Shown: piece after piece, positions 45,526 through 53,314 of the stretch
How the letters are laid out: the number at the start of each line of letters is the position of its first letter
How positions within the stretch are numbered: the first letter of the stretch is position 1
Assembly: GCF_000163895.2 (NCBI RefSeq)
Contig: NC_016630.1
Coordinates: 1,364,001 to 1,428,000, forward strand
Direction: 5' to 3'
Length of the DNA stretch: 64,000 bases
Source of the DNA: Filifactor alocis ATCC 35896
GTDB lineage: Bacteria > Bacillota > Clostridia > Peptostreptococcales > Filifactoraceae
The notes under the pieces: model-generated
Database searches by the model: none
What the model saw: only the letters and a program-made list of their open reading frames with translations
What the model was told of the DNA's origin: nothing
Position numbers and translations under genes: made by a program

Positions 45526-45554
45526 AACAGTAAATCAAAAAGGTTTACTGTTTT
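45526..45554 (+). terminator. hairpin with arms AACAGTAAA / TTTACTGTT
   Basis: An inverted repeat with a T-run, placed after the 45158 gene. A close relative (AACAGTAAA...TTTGCTGTT) lies at 50665, after the decayed flavodoxin gene. Confidence 0.6.
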
Positions 45555-45660
45555 TTGTTGCTCAAAATTAGAAAGGAATACAGCAAATAAAAAATATAAA
45601 TGAAAAAAAGCTTATCAGTCGGTAAAAACAGGAAGAACAAAAAAGATAGATAGTTCCTCG

Positions 45661-45810
45661 ATGAAAAACGAAAGTCTCCTGACTGAAAGTAAGGACTTTA
45701 CCAAAGACGAATTTTATCAACTCATCACTTTTTCCAATCTCAAAGGGAGAGTCATCTAAAAGCCATAGAGAAGCGAGAAAAATATAGATGATAAAACAAA
45801 ACTTACCGAC
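45661..45810 (+). pseudogene. fragment of a coding-like frame upstream of the relaxase relic
   Basis: A short frame reading MKNESLLTESKDFTKDEFYQ then LITFSNLKGRVI and a stop. It looks like real protein sequence but I cannot assign it. It probably belongs to the same decayed element as the relaxase relic. Confidence 0.3.
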
Positions 45811-46154
45811 CAAGACAAGAATATTTGAAAGATAAAAACATCCACAAAGCTTATACCACGCTGAAGAAAAACAGATGATATAATTTCTACAATGAACATG
45901 ATGCAGAGATTATTTTGTTTGAAAGTGCAAGGAAATATCTAAAAGAGAATTTAGGAGAAAGGCAGCCCTTAAATATATCCAAATGAAAATCGGAAGTTGA
46001 TACTTTGAGGAAAGAAAAAGACAATCTATATTCTCAAATTTTAGAGATACAAAAAGAAGTTGAACAATCTGAAAGTGTTAGAAACTGTACATAGAAATTG
46101 CAACAAGAAAACAGAGAACTTACACAGGTAAAGAAGAGTAAGTTGGATTTATAG
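45810..46154 (+). pseudogene. decayed relaxase / mobilisation protein C-terminus
   Basis: One unbroken phase, interrupted by in-frame stops at 45876 (TGA), 45984 (TGA) and 46092 (TAG), reads AYTTLKKNR, then YNFYNEHDAEIILFESARKY, LKENLGERQPLNISK, KSEVDTLRKEKDNLYSQILE and a coiled coil. This is the C-terminal region of relaxases carried by clostridial conjugative or mobilisable elements. The second TGA falls where the family has Trp, so it arose by a single G-to-A change. No frameshifts are seen, so the decay is moderate. Confidence 0.7.
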
Positions 46155-46339
46155 AACTAAGCTGAAATATGAATATATTATAAATGTTGAGTGAAACAAA
46201 TTAGAAGTTAAGAAGCTAATTTTATTGAATCCTTTAGTTATATTCAAGAATGACAAGAATATTAGCAAAAGATATTAAATTGATTACAGATGGCTATTTG
46301 AGAGAACCTATCTTATTCACTTTAAGATGATAAAAAAAT
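46155..46339. other. decayed sequence after the relaxase relic
   Basis: Near 46240-46332 a short plus-strand frame reads SRMTRILAKDIKLITDGYLR, then EPILFTLR and a stop. It resembles a C-terminus but I cannot assign it. Confidence 0.3.
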
Positions 46340-46377
46340 AAACACGACAGTACTTCCTTCGATACTGTCATGTTTTT
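46340..46377 (-). terminator. intrinsic terminator of the methyltransferase gene
   Basis: ACatGACAGTA and TACTGTCgtGT arms with a T7 run on the minus side, about 40 bases past the stop. Confidence 0.8.
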
Positions 46378-46415
46378 ACAAATCATGATTGAATTAAACT
46401 ACCTGTTTCAATCTG

Positions 46416-47420
46416 CTATTTATTTCTCAAAATATTGATATCGTGCATTCCGGTACTGAGAAGCACGCTGCGATTTTCTACAGAATGAAACCCTCCGGAT
46501 TTTGCTGCATCAGCAATTTGGCCTTTTATTACACCTATCGGCATCCCCTGTAAATTAAATGCCATATAGCCTAAAATCATATCCCACGGTCCGGAATAAT
46601 CTGCTTCAATTCCTTCATTTAAACAAACAACTACTCCACCAATATTTAATGCTTTTTTCAATTTTGCAAAGAAATTTGCACCGCCTTTAATGGCGAACAA
46701 CATAATGGATGAGCAGATGATTAAATCATATCCGCTACCAATATCATCATTTATGAAGTCTCCGGTTTTAATGAAAATACTATCTTGCATATCAGAAAGC
46801 TTTACACTCTCTTCGATAAGCGATTGCATATTCGGTCTATCAAAAAGAACGCCGGTACGATTGCTTACATCCTGTATAACTGCAATTCCGAGACAACCTG
46901 CACCACAGCCCAAATCCAATATTTTATGAATAGATTTATACTCAGGAAGGGAGCGGAGAATTTCTAACAGTTCATATTGACGTATCCCTGATTGAGCATC
47001 ACGCATCGCATCGCCATAAGCTGCAAAATCCATAGACTGCTGTGTTTGTTCTTGCGGTTTAGGACCTTCCTTCACTTGCTGTGCCACGTTTCCAAGGCTC
47101 ATTCCTTGATTATTACAGAAAAATGTCAGCACATTTCCCATATATGCAGGCTTCCCTTTAACAAGATATTTTGATGTTTCCGGCATATTACAAAATGTAT
47201 CTCCATTTCGCTCAAGATAACCAAGACTATATAAACCTTTCAAAAGATTGAAGGTATTAGATTCATCCCAGTTCATTTTTTTGGATAGCTCTTTTGTGGT
47301 GATAGGATTTTCTAAATTAGAAAAGACATCCAATTCAATTGCACCCTGTATCAGTTGCTGATAAGCGGTGAGATACGGTAGTGTTGTAAGCTGTTCATAA
47401 ATATTTGTTTTGTTAATCAT
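46416..47420 (-). CDS. SAM-dependent methyltransferase of the O-methyltransferase type
   Basis: A protein of 334 residues. The N-terminal winged-helix dimerisation domain (about 10-95: TTKELSKKMNWDESNTFNLL, then KGLYSLGYLERNG) is followed by a Rossmann methyltransferase domain with the SAM motif ILDLGCGAGCLG near residue 167 and KALNIGGVVVCLNEG. The layout is that of class II O-methyltransferases, such as those for small molecules or quinone-like substrates. The substrate is unknown. It follows the EFR1 and nitroreductase genes on the same strand, 75 bases away, so a linked redox-methylation role is possible. Confidence 0.85.
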   Translation of the reverse strand: MINKTNIYEQLTTLPYLTAYQQLIQGAIELDVFSNLENPITTKELSKKMNWDESNTFNLLKGLYSLGYLERNGDTFCNMPETSKYLVKGKPAYMGNVLTFFCNNQGMSLGNVAQQVKEGPKPQEQTQQSMDFAAYGDAMRDAQSGIRQYELLEILRSLPEYKSIHKILDLGCGAGCLGIAVIQDVSNRTGVLFDRPNMQSLIEESVKLSDMQDSIFIKTGDFINDDIGSGYDLIICSSIMLFAIKGGANFFAKLKKALNIGGVVVCLNEGIEADYSGPWDMILGYMAFNLQGMPIGVIKGQIADAAKSGGFHSVENRSVLLSTGMHDINILRNK

Positions 47421-47495
47421 AGTAATCTATCCTTTCTTTAATTTATAATTGTTTATGGCATAATTTTTTCATGTTATATTTAGTGAATATCAGTT

Positions 47496-48362
47496 TTATC
47501 GATAAATTGTAGATTGCGGATTTTCAAGCTCTGCAAAACCGTTCGAGAGTCTCTTTCTTGCAACTTCAATATATGGATGTACAACGGCTTTTGCAGGACA
47601 TTGATGATAACACTCAGCACATAAAATACAATACTTAGGATCACGAACCATTTGTATTGTGTTATCAATATATGCAAACATATTGACAGGACAGGCTGCA
47701 ACGCATCGTTTACAACCAGTGCATTTTTCTGTATTGATTGTAACTTTCTTATATTTTCCATGAATTTTTTCTTGGCTGAAAATGCGGAACATAATGCGTT
47801 TCATGAACGGTGCATATGCAAGTTTCTTTTCTATATTGATCATAGCTATCTTGTCGTTTACAACCTTTTCTGTTATTTTTGCTGCTTCCGCAAGGATTTG
47901 TTCCTCAACTTTTCCCGGCAGATTTGGATTGATCCGTTTTTTGAAAGTTGCGGTCAAAGTATGCTCCGCAGCAATCTTAATGCCCATAATCGGAATATAT
48001 CCTTTGTCATTAAGCACTTTACCCATTTCTTCCAGTGCAACACTGCTGTGTACTCCTCCATAGGTCACAAGTGGAATCGCAGGAATCTGTTTTTCCTTTT
48101 CCTGAGGAAGTGCCCGTATTGTCCTGAGCATATTTTGCTCACAATGTCCGGCATATACCGGTGCACAGGGAATTAACAAATGATGTTCTCCGAGATCATT
48201 AATCAGTGTTTTTGTAATTGTGAAGTTCTGAAGATACTTATTGTTTTTTGTGATGTTAATAATATGACAGGAAATTCCGTTATCTTCAAGCAGATGCATG
48301 AATTTTTGTGCTGCAATAAGAGTATGTCCTGATGGACTGAATACAATAAAAACAGCTTTCAT
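47496..48362 (-). CDS. EFR1-type ferredoxin-flavodoxin fusion
   Basis: A protein of 288 residues with an N-terminal flavodoxin-like domain (FIVFSPSGHT at the FMN phosphate loop, TYGGVHSSVALEEM) and a C-terminal two-[4Fe-4S] ferredoxin domain (CTGCKRCVAACP and CILCAECYHQCP). Such proteins pass electrons between ferredoxin and flavoenzymes. Its ATG shares one base with the stop codon of the nitroreductase gene upstream, so the two are translationally coupled and likely partners. Confidence 0.92.
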   Translation of the reverse strand: MKAVFIVFSPSGHTLIAAQKFMHLLEDNGISCHIINITKNNKYLQNFTITKTLINDLGEHHLLIPCAPVYAGHCEQNMLRTIRALPQEKEKQIPAIPLVTYGGVHSSVALEEMGKVLNDKGYIPIMGIKIAAEHTLTATFKKRINPNLPGKVEEQILAEAAKITEKVVNDKIAMINIEKKLAYAPFMKRIMFRIFSQEKIHGKYKKVTINTEKCTGCKRCVAACPVNMFAYIDNTIQMVRDPKYCILCAECYHQCPAKAVVHPYIEVARKRLSNGFAELENPQSTIYR

Positions 48363-49123
48363 TATATATCACCGTCCTTCCATTTATCATCAAAATAGTA
48401 ATGACTGCCATTTCCATAATCCCAACTTCCAACCCTTGCTCCCAATTCAAAATGTAATTTAGCAATCCCAAGATCAATCATCGCGGTTTCCGTCGGCACT
48501 GTAGTGGAAGCAGTTACTTGTCCATCCTTATATTCAAATACAAATGGTCGTAAATTTCTTGCTGTCGGTGCAAGATAAACAGCATCCATACCTTGCTTAA
48601 ACCACTCCGGCACATGCTCTTCTGCTTCTATTAAAGCTTCCTTAGATTTATTTTGTCTGTGCGTACCATATTCCATCATTCGTTCTTTAAGTGAATGCTT
48701 TTCATCTGAATATCCGACAGCTATAACGCAATCCAGCTCTTCATTCCCTTCGCATAATTCCTTCGCTGCATTTTTATCATAACTTGTCCCAACCCAGCAG
48801 GTAGATAGTCCCATTGCGGTCGCTTCAAGAATTATTTTTTCACCAAAACGACCTACTTTTTCCATACGATTGGGAAGTGTTTTGCTTCCAATCATGGCAA
48901 TGTAGTTCTGAACACCCACAAACAGACCATAGCTTTTTCGAAATCCACTAAAAAGTTCCGCTCCGCTTCCAATGACTAATTTTATATTAAGTCCGGATTC
49001 TTTATTGTACAAAGCAATGCTATCTTCAAGCTGTTGCACATACTTGGAATCAATTGGTCTATTTGTATACTTTCTGCGGGAGCATCTTTTTTTCATAGCG
49101 GAAAGATATTCTTCGATTTTCAT
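48362..49123 (-). CDS. nitroreductase-family flavoprotein
   Basis: A protein of 253 residues of the FMN-dependent nitroreductase fold. The N-terminal basic stretch RCSRRKYTNRPID binds FMN phosphate; GLSTCWVGTSYDKNAAKELC and VIAVGYSDEKHSLKER are typical, and the C-terminus carries a second half with VYLAPTARNLRPFVFEY. It starts at the ATG at 49123, just after AAAGGAGG; a GTG at 49141 lies within that site. The substrate is unknown. It overlaps the EFR1 gene, its likely electron donor. Confidence 0.88.
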   Translation of the reverse strand: MKIEEYLSAMKKRCSRRKYTNRPIDSKYVQQLEDSIALYNKESGLNIKLVIGSGAELFSGFRKSYGLFVGVQNYIAMIGSKTLPNRMEKVGRFGEKIILEATAMGLSTCWVGTSYDKNAAKELCEGNEELDCVIAVGYSDEKHSLKERMMEYGTHRQNKSKEALIEAEEHVPEWFKQGMDAVYLAPTARNLRPFVFEYKDGQVTASTTVPTETAMIDLGIAKLHFELGARVGSWDYGNGSHYYFDDKWKDGDI

Positions 49124-49181
49124 TTTTACCTCCTTTCTCACAGAAATCTTGAAAACTTATTTTGCTTAATATATAATTAGA

Positions 49182-49195
49182 TTAGATATATCTAA
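49182..49195. promoter_or_regulatory. 14-bp palindrome between the redox genes and the AraC gene
   Basis: TTAGATATATCTAA is a perfect palindrome in the 156-base divergent promoter region, where a regulator operator would be expected. Confidence 0.35.
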
Positions 49196-49297
49196 CCTGT
49201 ATTTTATTTTACTTATTCATATCTTTAGCGTCAATGAAAGATAGCAATGATTAGCTATTAGCACAAATTATTTGCCGAATGGAGAAAATATAATTTT

Positions 49298-50287
49298 ATG
49301 AGCGAGCAATTAGAAAAAATGTATAAGGATATTTTTACAGACAGGGGTGTTATTCCATGTGAACCTGTACCGGGATTTAATCCGAATGGCAAATTTTACA
49401 AAATGAATCCTGAGCTTGGCAGGGGATATTGTTGGGTTTATCAATGTAATCCGTATGTGACTATCACCATTATGGATCAGATTCACTATGAAGATACCTA
49501 TTGTGCTTTTGAACAACCGGAATATATGTGTGTTGGTTATTTCTACTCCGTTTCCGGCGAAATATTGACACCTTATCGTCGTTTGACATCCGGAGCAATT
49601 CAAGCGTATGTAGGGAAAAAGAGTGAATATCGTATGATACTTCACAAAAAAATTCCTATCAATAGTGTAAGCATTACCTTTATGCCTGAATATTACAAGA
49701 AATATTTAAGTGAACCATATCCTGACATTTATGAAAATCCTTCAAAGGCATTTATGCAGATAGACGGTTGTTCTGATTTTCCTGAACTGGTTACGATTTT
49801 CAATCAAATCAAACGCTATATGGGAGACGGTATATCTGCAAAACTGTTTTATGAAAGCAAAGTGAATGAAGCACTTTCCATAATTCTTGAAAAAGCAAAG
49901 AACCAGAATAGAGAACATATTAGACATAGGTTTTCAATACCTAATGATGACTTGGATGCCATAATATCCGTATCTAATTATATTAACGACCATTATGCTG
50001 AAGATATCAGAATTGATTTCCTGGCTCAAATTGCATGCATGAGTCAGGCTAAGCTGAAATATGTATTCAAAGATGTGTATCATATGAGTATTCAACAATA
50101 TATTGTTACACGTCGCATTACACACGCTGAACACCTCCTTAGAGATACGGTGCTTCCGGTATCTCAAATTGCAGAAATGGTCGGTTATAAATATATTAGT
50201 AGTCTATCTGATATGTTCAAACAGCATACAGGAATGAAACCTACCGAATATAGAGAAAAAATGCAGATGATAGAAGTGATTGATTAG
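49298..50287 (+). CDS. AraC family transcriptional regulator
   Basis: A protein of 329 residues. The N-terminal sensor domain is about 220 residues without a recognised ligand. The C-terminal double helix-turn-helix (about 228-325) has IRIDFLAQIACMSQAKLKYV as the first HTH and LPVSQIAEMVGYKYISSLSD, then MFKQHTGMKPTEYR, as the second. It is divergent from the nitroreductase, EFR1 and methyltransferase genes and probably controls them. No clear Shine-Dalgarno sequence precedes the ATG, although GGAG occurs 18 bases upstream. Confidence 0.9.
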   Translation: MSEQLEKMYKDIFTDRGVIPCEPVPGFNPNGKFYKMNPELGRGYCWVYQCNPYVTITIMDQIHYEDTYCAFEQPEYMCVGYFYSVSGEILTPYRRLTSGAIQAYVGKKSEYRMILHKKIPINSVSITFMPEYYKKYLSEPYPDIYENPSKAFMQIDGCSDFPELVTIFNQIKRYMGDGISAKLFYESKVNEALSIILEKAKNQNREHIRHRFSIPNDDLDAIISVSNYINDHYAEDIRIDFLAQIACMSQAKLKYVFKDVYHMSIQQYIVTRRITHAEHLLRDTVLPVSQIAEMVGYKYISSLSDMFKQHTGMKPTEYREKMQMIEVID

Positions 50288-50308
50288 ATTATTCCGTGAT
50301 ATTAGCAA

Positions 50309-50660
50309 TCAAGGATTACAAAAATTGAAAAAGGATATTGTCCTCCCTTTATTCAAGGAACAGAAACTGTTAAAAATGCAGAGGTGATTTTTATTGGATT
50401 GTCCAACTGGTTTAAAATCTTTGTATCACCTGTTCTATTGTTTTTAAGAACGATTGAATTTCAGCGGAAAGACAATCCTTCCGTTTTGTATGCATAGAAG
50501 AATCGGTTTTGGTAGAATGATTGAAGATTATAAAAAAGAATGCAAAAATTCAATTATAAAAACGGAGTAGTGGTAAAATGAGATTACGGATTTGATGAAC
50601 TTAAAACATGGTTGGATAGTAATTTGCAACTCTCCATCCAGCTAAAATCTAATAGTTTGG
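50309..50660 (+). pseudogene. decayed flavodoxin gene
   Basis: Reading-frame fragments give IEKGYCPPFIQGTETVKNAE, then VIFIGLSNWFKIFVSPVLLF and LRTIEF in one phase. After frameshifts, RRIGFGRMIEDYKKECKNS and DYGFDELKTWLDSNLQLSI follow in others. Together they spell the C-terminal two thirds of a flavodoxin, including the W-type FMN loop and the FGRMIED helix. The start region is missing. It follows the AraC gene and may have belonged to the redox module. Confidence 0.6.
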
Positions 50661-50664
50661 GAAA

Positions 50665-50693
50665 CAGTAAATCAAAAGGTTTGCTGTTTTTTT
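50665..50693 (+). terminator. hairpin after the decayed flavodoxin gene
   Basis: AACAGTAAA pairs with TTTGCTGTT, followed by a T-run. It is closely similar to the hairpin at 45526. 50694-50791 shows nothing further. Confidence 0.6.
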
Positions 50694-50791
50694 CAATATG
50701 GAAATAAAAGCGTCAATAAATATAAAAAGGCACTTGACAAAACGCTCTCTGCAAAATAGGTCTTTCCTCTTTTTACTCATTGATTTTCACA

Positions 50792-50838
50792 CAAAAACGC
50801 CCTACTTCCCATAAATTGGAAAAGGGCGTTTTATTTTT
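50792..50838 (-). terminator. intrinsic terminator downstream of rex
   Basis: AAAACGCCCT and AGGGCGTTTT arms with T/A tracts on both sides, about 130 bases past the rex stop. It could also stop transcripts from the plus side. Confidence 0.8.
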
Positions 50839-50966
50839 AAGTATTGTTGTTATCATTTAGCTAATTTATGTGAATTTGTCGATTTTAGTACCATCTGTCC
50901 ATTCTGAGATAATCTATCAATTCTAAGATGACTATCAATAAGAAAATTTTTTATTTCTATCAAAAA

Positions 50967-51620
50967 CTACCGTCTTTCAGATTCTTCATCGGCATCTTCA
51001 TTTAAAAGATAGGATAATACAAACAAACTGTCACTCAAATGAACATTTTCAACTACAATATCATCCAATCCGTCCAAATCAATCGGAGAAAAGTTCCAAA
51101 TTCCCTGAATGCTGGTCTTTGACAGAATATCCGCAATTTCCTGTGCTCTCTCTTTCGGTGTGCAAATAAATGCTACATTAATTTGATTTTCTTGAATGTA
51201 ATCGGACAAAGTTTCGATATCATAGATATGCAATCCGTGAATGGTCAATCCTACTAATTTAGGATTGATATCAAACAATGCTTGAATTTCAAACCCCGAA
51301 GTCTGATTCCAAGGATAGTTCGCCAGAGCCTGCCCCATATTTCCCGCACCGATAATAACTGTCTTGTAAGTTTGTTTCAGTGCCAAAATTTCCTGAATTC
51401 CCAAGAACAGCTCCTGAACATTATATCCATATCCCTGCTGACCGAATCCACCGAAATTATTCAAATCTTGTCTGATTTGAGAAGCGGTAAAACCGATAAT
51501 TTTGCTCAATTCCTTAGACGAAATTCTCATCACGCCTTTATCCAAGAGTTCCTGCAAATATCTGTGGTACTTTGGCAGTCTTCGAATCACCGCCATTGAA
51601 ATCTTTTTTTTATCATTCAT
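50967..51620 (-). CDS. rex: redox-sensing transcriptional repressor Rex
   Basis: Rex senses the NADH/NAD+ ratio and represses fermentation genes until NADH rises. It has an N-terminal winged helix (AVIRRLPKYHRYLQELLDKG, SAS-type TASQIRQDLNNFGGFGQQG) and a Rossmann domain (IIGAGNMGQALANY near residue 90), with a C-terminal helix for dimer swapping. Length 217 is normal. A likely target in this window is bcd-etfBA through the 16360 box. It stands alone. Confidence 0.96.
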   Translation of the reverse strand: MNDKKKISMAVIRRLPKYHRYLQELLDKGVMRISSKELSKIIGFTASQIRQDLNNFGGFGQQGYGYNVQELFLGIQEILALKQTYKTVIIGAGNMGQALANYPWNQTSGFEIQALFDINPKLVGLTIHGLHIYDIETLSDYIQENQINVAFICTPKERAQEIADILSKTSIQGIWNFSPIDLDGLDDIVVENVHLSDSLFVLSYLLNEDADEESERR

Positions 51621-51821
51621 AAAGTATTTACCCTTCCTATCTGTATGAAATGTCTGTCGCTTTTTTTATTATAGCATACTTTATACATATATTTGAAAAA
51701 ATTTCAATCTTTTTTCCTGACCGTTTTCCTTTTCTTGTTCCGTCTTTTAAAAACACGGATTTTGTTGTATACTGATAGATATGAAATAGTTTATTTTTGT
51801 TTGTGAAATGAGGGATTTCTA
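51621..51821. other. divergent promoter region between rex and the YoaK-like gene
   Basis: On the minus strand a TATAAT at about 51680 is the likely -10 of rex. On the plus strand TATACT near 51765 may serve the YoaK-like gene. Confidence 0.45.
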
Positions 51822-52502
51822 TTGAGAACAGTCAAAAGTCAAACTTCCGAAACATTGCGAATCGGAATTTTTTTAACTCTTTCCGGAGGATTTCAGGATG
51901 CTTATTCCTATCTATGTCGCGGAAAAGTTTTTGCAAATGCACAAACAGGAAATATTGTGCTGCTGGGACAAAGCATCGCCGAAAAAAATATTACCATGAT
52001 GTTTCGATATCTCTGCCCGTTGATAGCGTTTGTACTTGGTGCCTATATTTCGCAACGAATGAAATCATCCAATCAAAAATACTTTCGATTTCATTGGAGG
52101 CAACACGTTTTGTTACTTGAGATGTTGCTCATGGTTATCGTCGGTTTTTTGCCGGAACAACTCAATATCTTAGCAAATATTATTCTATCGTTTGTTTGCG
52201 CTATGCAGGTGGTGGCATTTTCCAAATTTCATGGCAATTCCTATGCAACCACCATGTGTATCGGTAACTTGCGTTCTGCAACAACACTTCTCTGCCAATA
52301 TCACATTACGAAAGACAAAAACACACAACGAGACAGTTTCCACTACTTTTTTATTATCTTTGTCTTTTTAATCGGTGCAACACTTGGCACCATTCTTGGA
52401 AAACAGTTCCATCTACATTCTATCTGGTTTGCAATTCTGTTTTTATTCATTGCATTCATCATGATGTTCTATGAAACAGTAGAAAGCAAACATTTATCAT
52501 AA
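51822..52502 (+). CDS. YoaK/DUF1275 family membrane protein
   Basis: A protein of 226 residues with six hydrophobic segments. The N-terminal block SGGFQDAYSYLCRGKVFANA, then QTGNIVLLG, is diagnostic of the YoaK/DUF1275 family. Function unknown; transport is assumed. It uses a TTG start at 51822, seven bases after GAGGG, since the nearby ATG leads to a stop. The IS copy B begins in its terminator. Confidence 0.85.
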   Translation: MRTVKSQTSETLRIGIFLTLSGGFQDAYSYLCRGKVFANAQTGNIVLLGQSIAEKNITMMFRYLCPLIAFVLGAYISQRMKSSNQKYFRFHWRQHVLLLEMLLMVIVGFLPEQLNILANIILSFVCAMQVVAFSKFHGNSYATTMCIGNLRSATTLLCQYHITKDKNTQRDSFHYFFIIFVFLIGATLGTILGKQFHLHSIWFAILFLFIAFIMMFYETVESKHLS

Positions 52503-52530
52503 CAAAAAACAACTGCATTCTATGTAACGG

Positions 52531-52565
52531 AAAGAGGGAGAAATCAAATCATTCTCCCTCTTTTT
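52531..52565 (+). terminator. intrinsic terminator of the YoaK-like gene, abutted by IS copy B
   Basis: GAGGGAGAA and TTCTCCCTC arms followed by TTTTT, which is also the left boundary of the IS copy. Confidence 0.85.
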
Positions 52566-53278
52566 GTATAAAGAAAACCACGCGATAGTCGCGTGGTTCA
52601 AAAAAGCTTAAGCGGTGAAAAAAAACCTCCTAATGTGCTAAACTGTATAAAAGCCTGCCAGCTGATGAAAAACAGAATAGATTAGGAGGAACATTAAAAT
52701 GTCTCAACAAAATAATGTCAATAACAGTTTAGCACATACCAAATGGAATTGTAAGTACCATGTAGTATTTGCACCAAAATATAGAAGAAAAGTCTTTTAT
52801 GGAGAAAAAAAGGAAGCGATAAGAGATATAATAAGAACATTATGTCAGTGGAAAGGAGTTGAAATAATAGAAGGAGAAGTTTGTCCCGATCATATACATC
52901 TATTACTTAGTATACCACCAAAAATAAGTGTATCGAGTTTCATGGGATATCTGAAAGGAAAAAGCAGTCTAATGATATTTCAAAAATATGGAAACATGAA
53001 GTTTGCATATAGAAACAGAGAGTTTTGGTGTAAAGGATATTACGTAGATACCGTAGGTAAAAATACAAAAGCAATACAGGAATATATATCAAATCAATTG
53101 AAAGTAGATAGAGAAAGTGATCAATTAAGTATATTTGATCCGAGAGACCCGTTTACGGGTAGCAAATAAAAAATGCATGGCTGGCAGGCCAATAAAAAGC
53201 ACACGTGTGTGCTGCCAGTTAAGATAGGGCTATGCCCGAAAATGAAAAACCACCGGCTATGCCGGTGGATATTTATTT
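52560..53278 (+). mobile_element. IS200-type insertion sequence, copy B
   Basis: A 719-bp unit, the inverse of copy A. It has the left hairpin AACCACGCG-ATAGT-CGCGTGGTT at 52576-52598, a leader with CCTCCTAAT that can pair with the ATTAGGAGG ribosome binding site, the tnpA gene, and right-end hairpins including CCACCGGC-TAT-GCCGGTGG at 53250-53268. No flanking direct repeats are visible, as expected for this family. Confidence 0.93.
52699..53169 (+). CDS. tnpA: IS200-family Y1 transposase, copy B
   Basis: A protein of 156 residues identical to copy A, with the HUH motif CPDHIHLLL and the tyrosine helix YYVDTVGKNTKAIQEY. It has AGGAGG nine bases before the ATG, within a sequestering stem. Both copies look intact, so the element may still be active. 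Confidence 0.95.
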   Translation: MSQQNNVNNSLAHTKWNCKYHVVFAPKYRRKVFYGEKKEAIRDIIRTLCQWKGVEIIEGEVCPDHIHLLLSIPPKISVSSFMGYLKGKSSLMIFQKYGNMKFAYRNREFWCKGYYVDTVGKNTKAIQEYISNQLKVDRESDQLSIFDPRDPFTGSK

Positions 53279-53314
53279 ATGTTTATTTATCATAACTTGA
53301 TTGTATGATATTAT

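Noticed and set aside
45810..46154. UGA recoded as Trp in the relaxase relic
   Set aside because: One UGA fits a Trp position but a UAG is also present and neighbouring genes use the standard code; simple decay is more likely.
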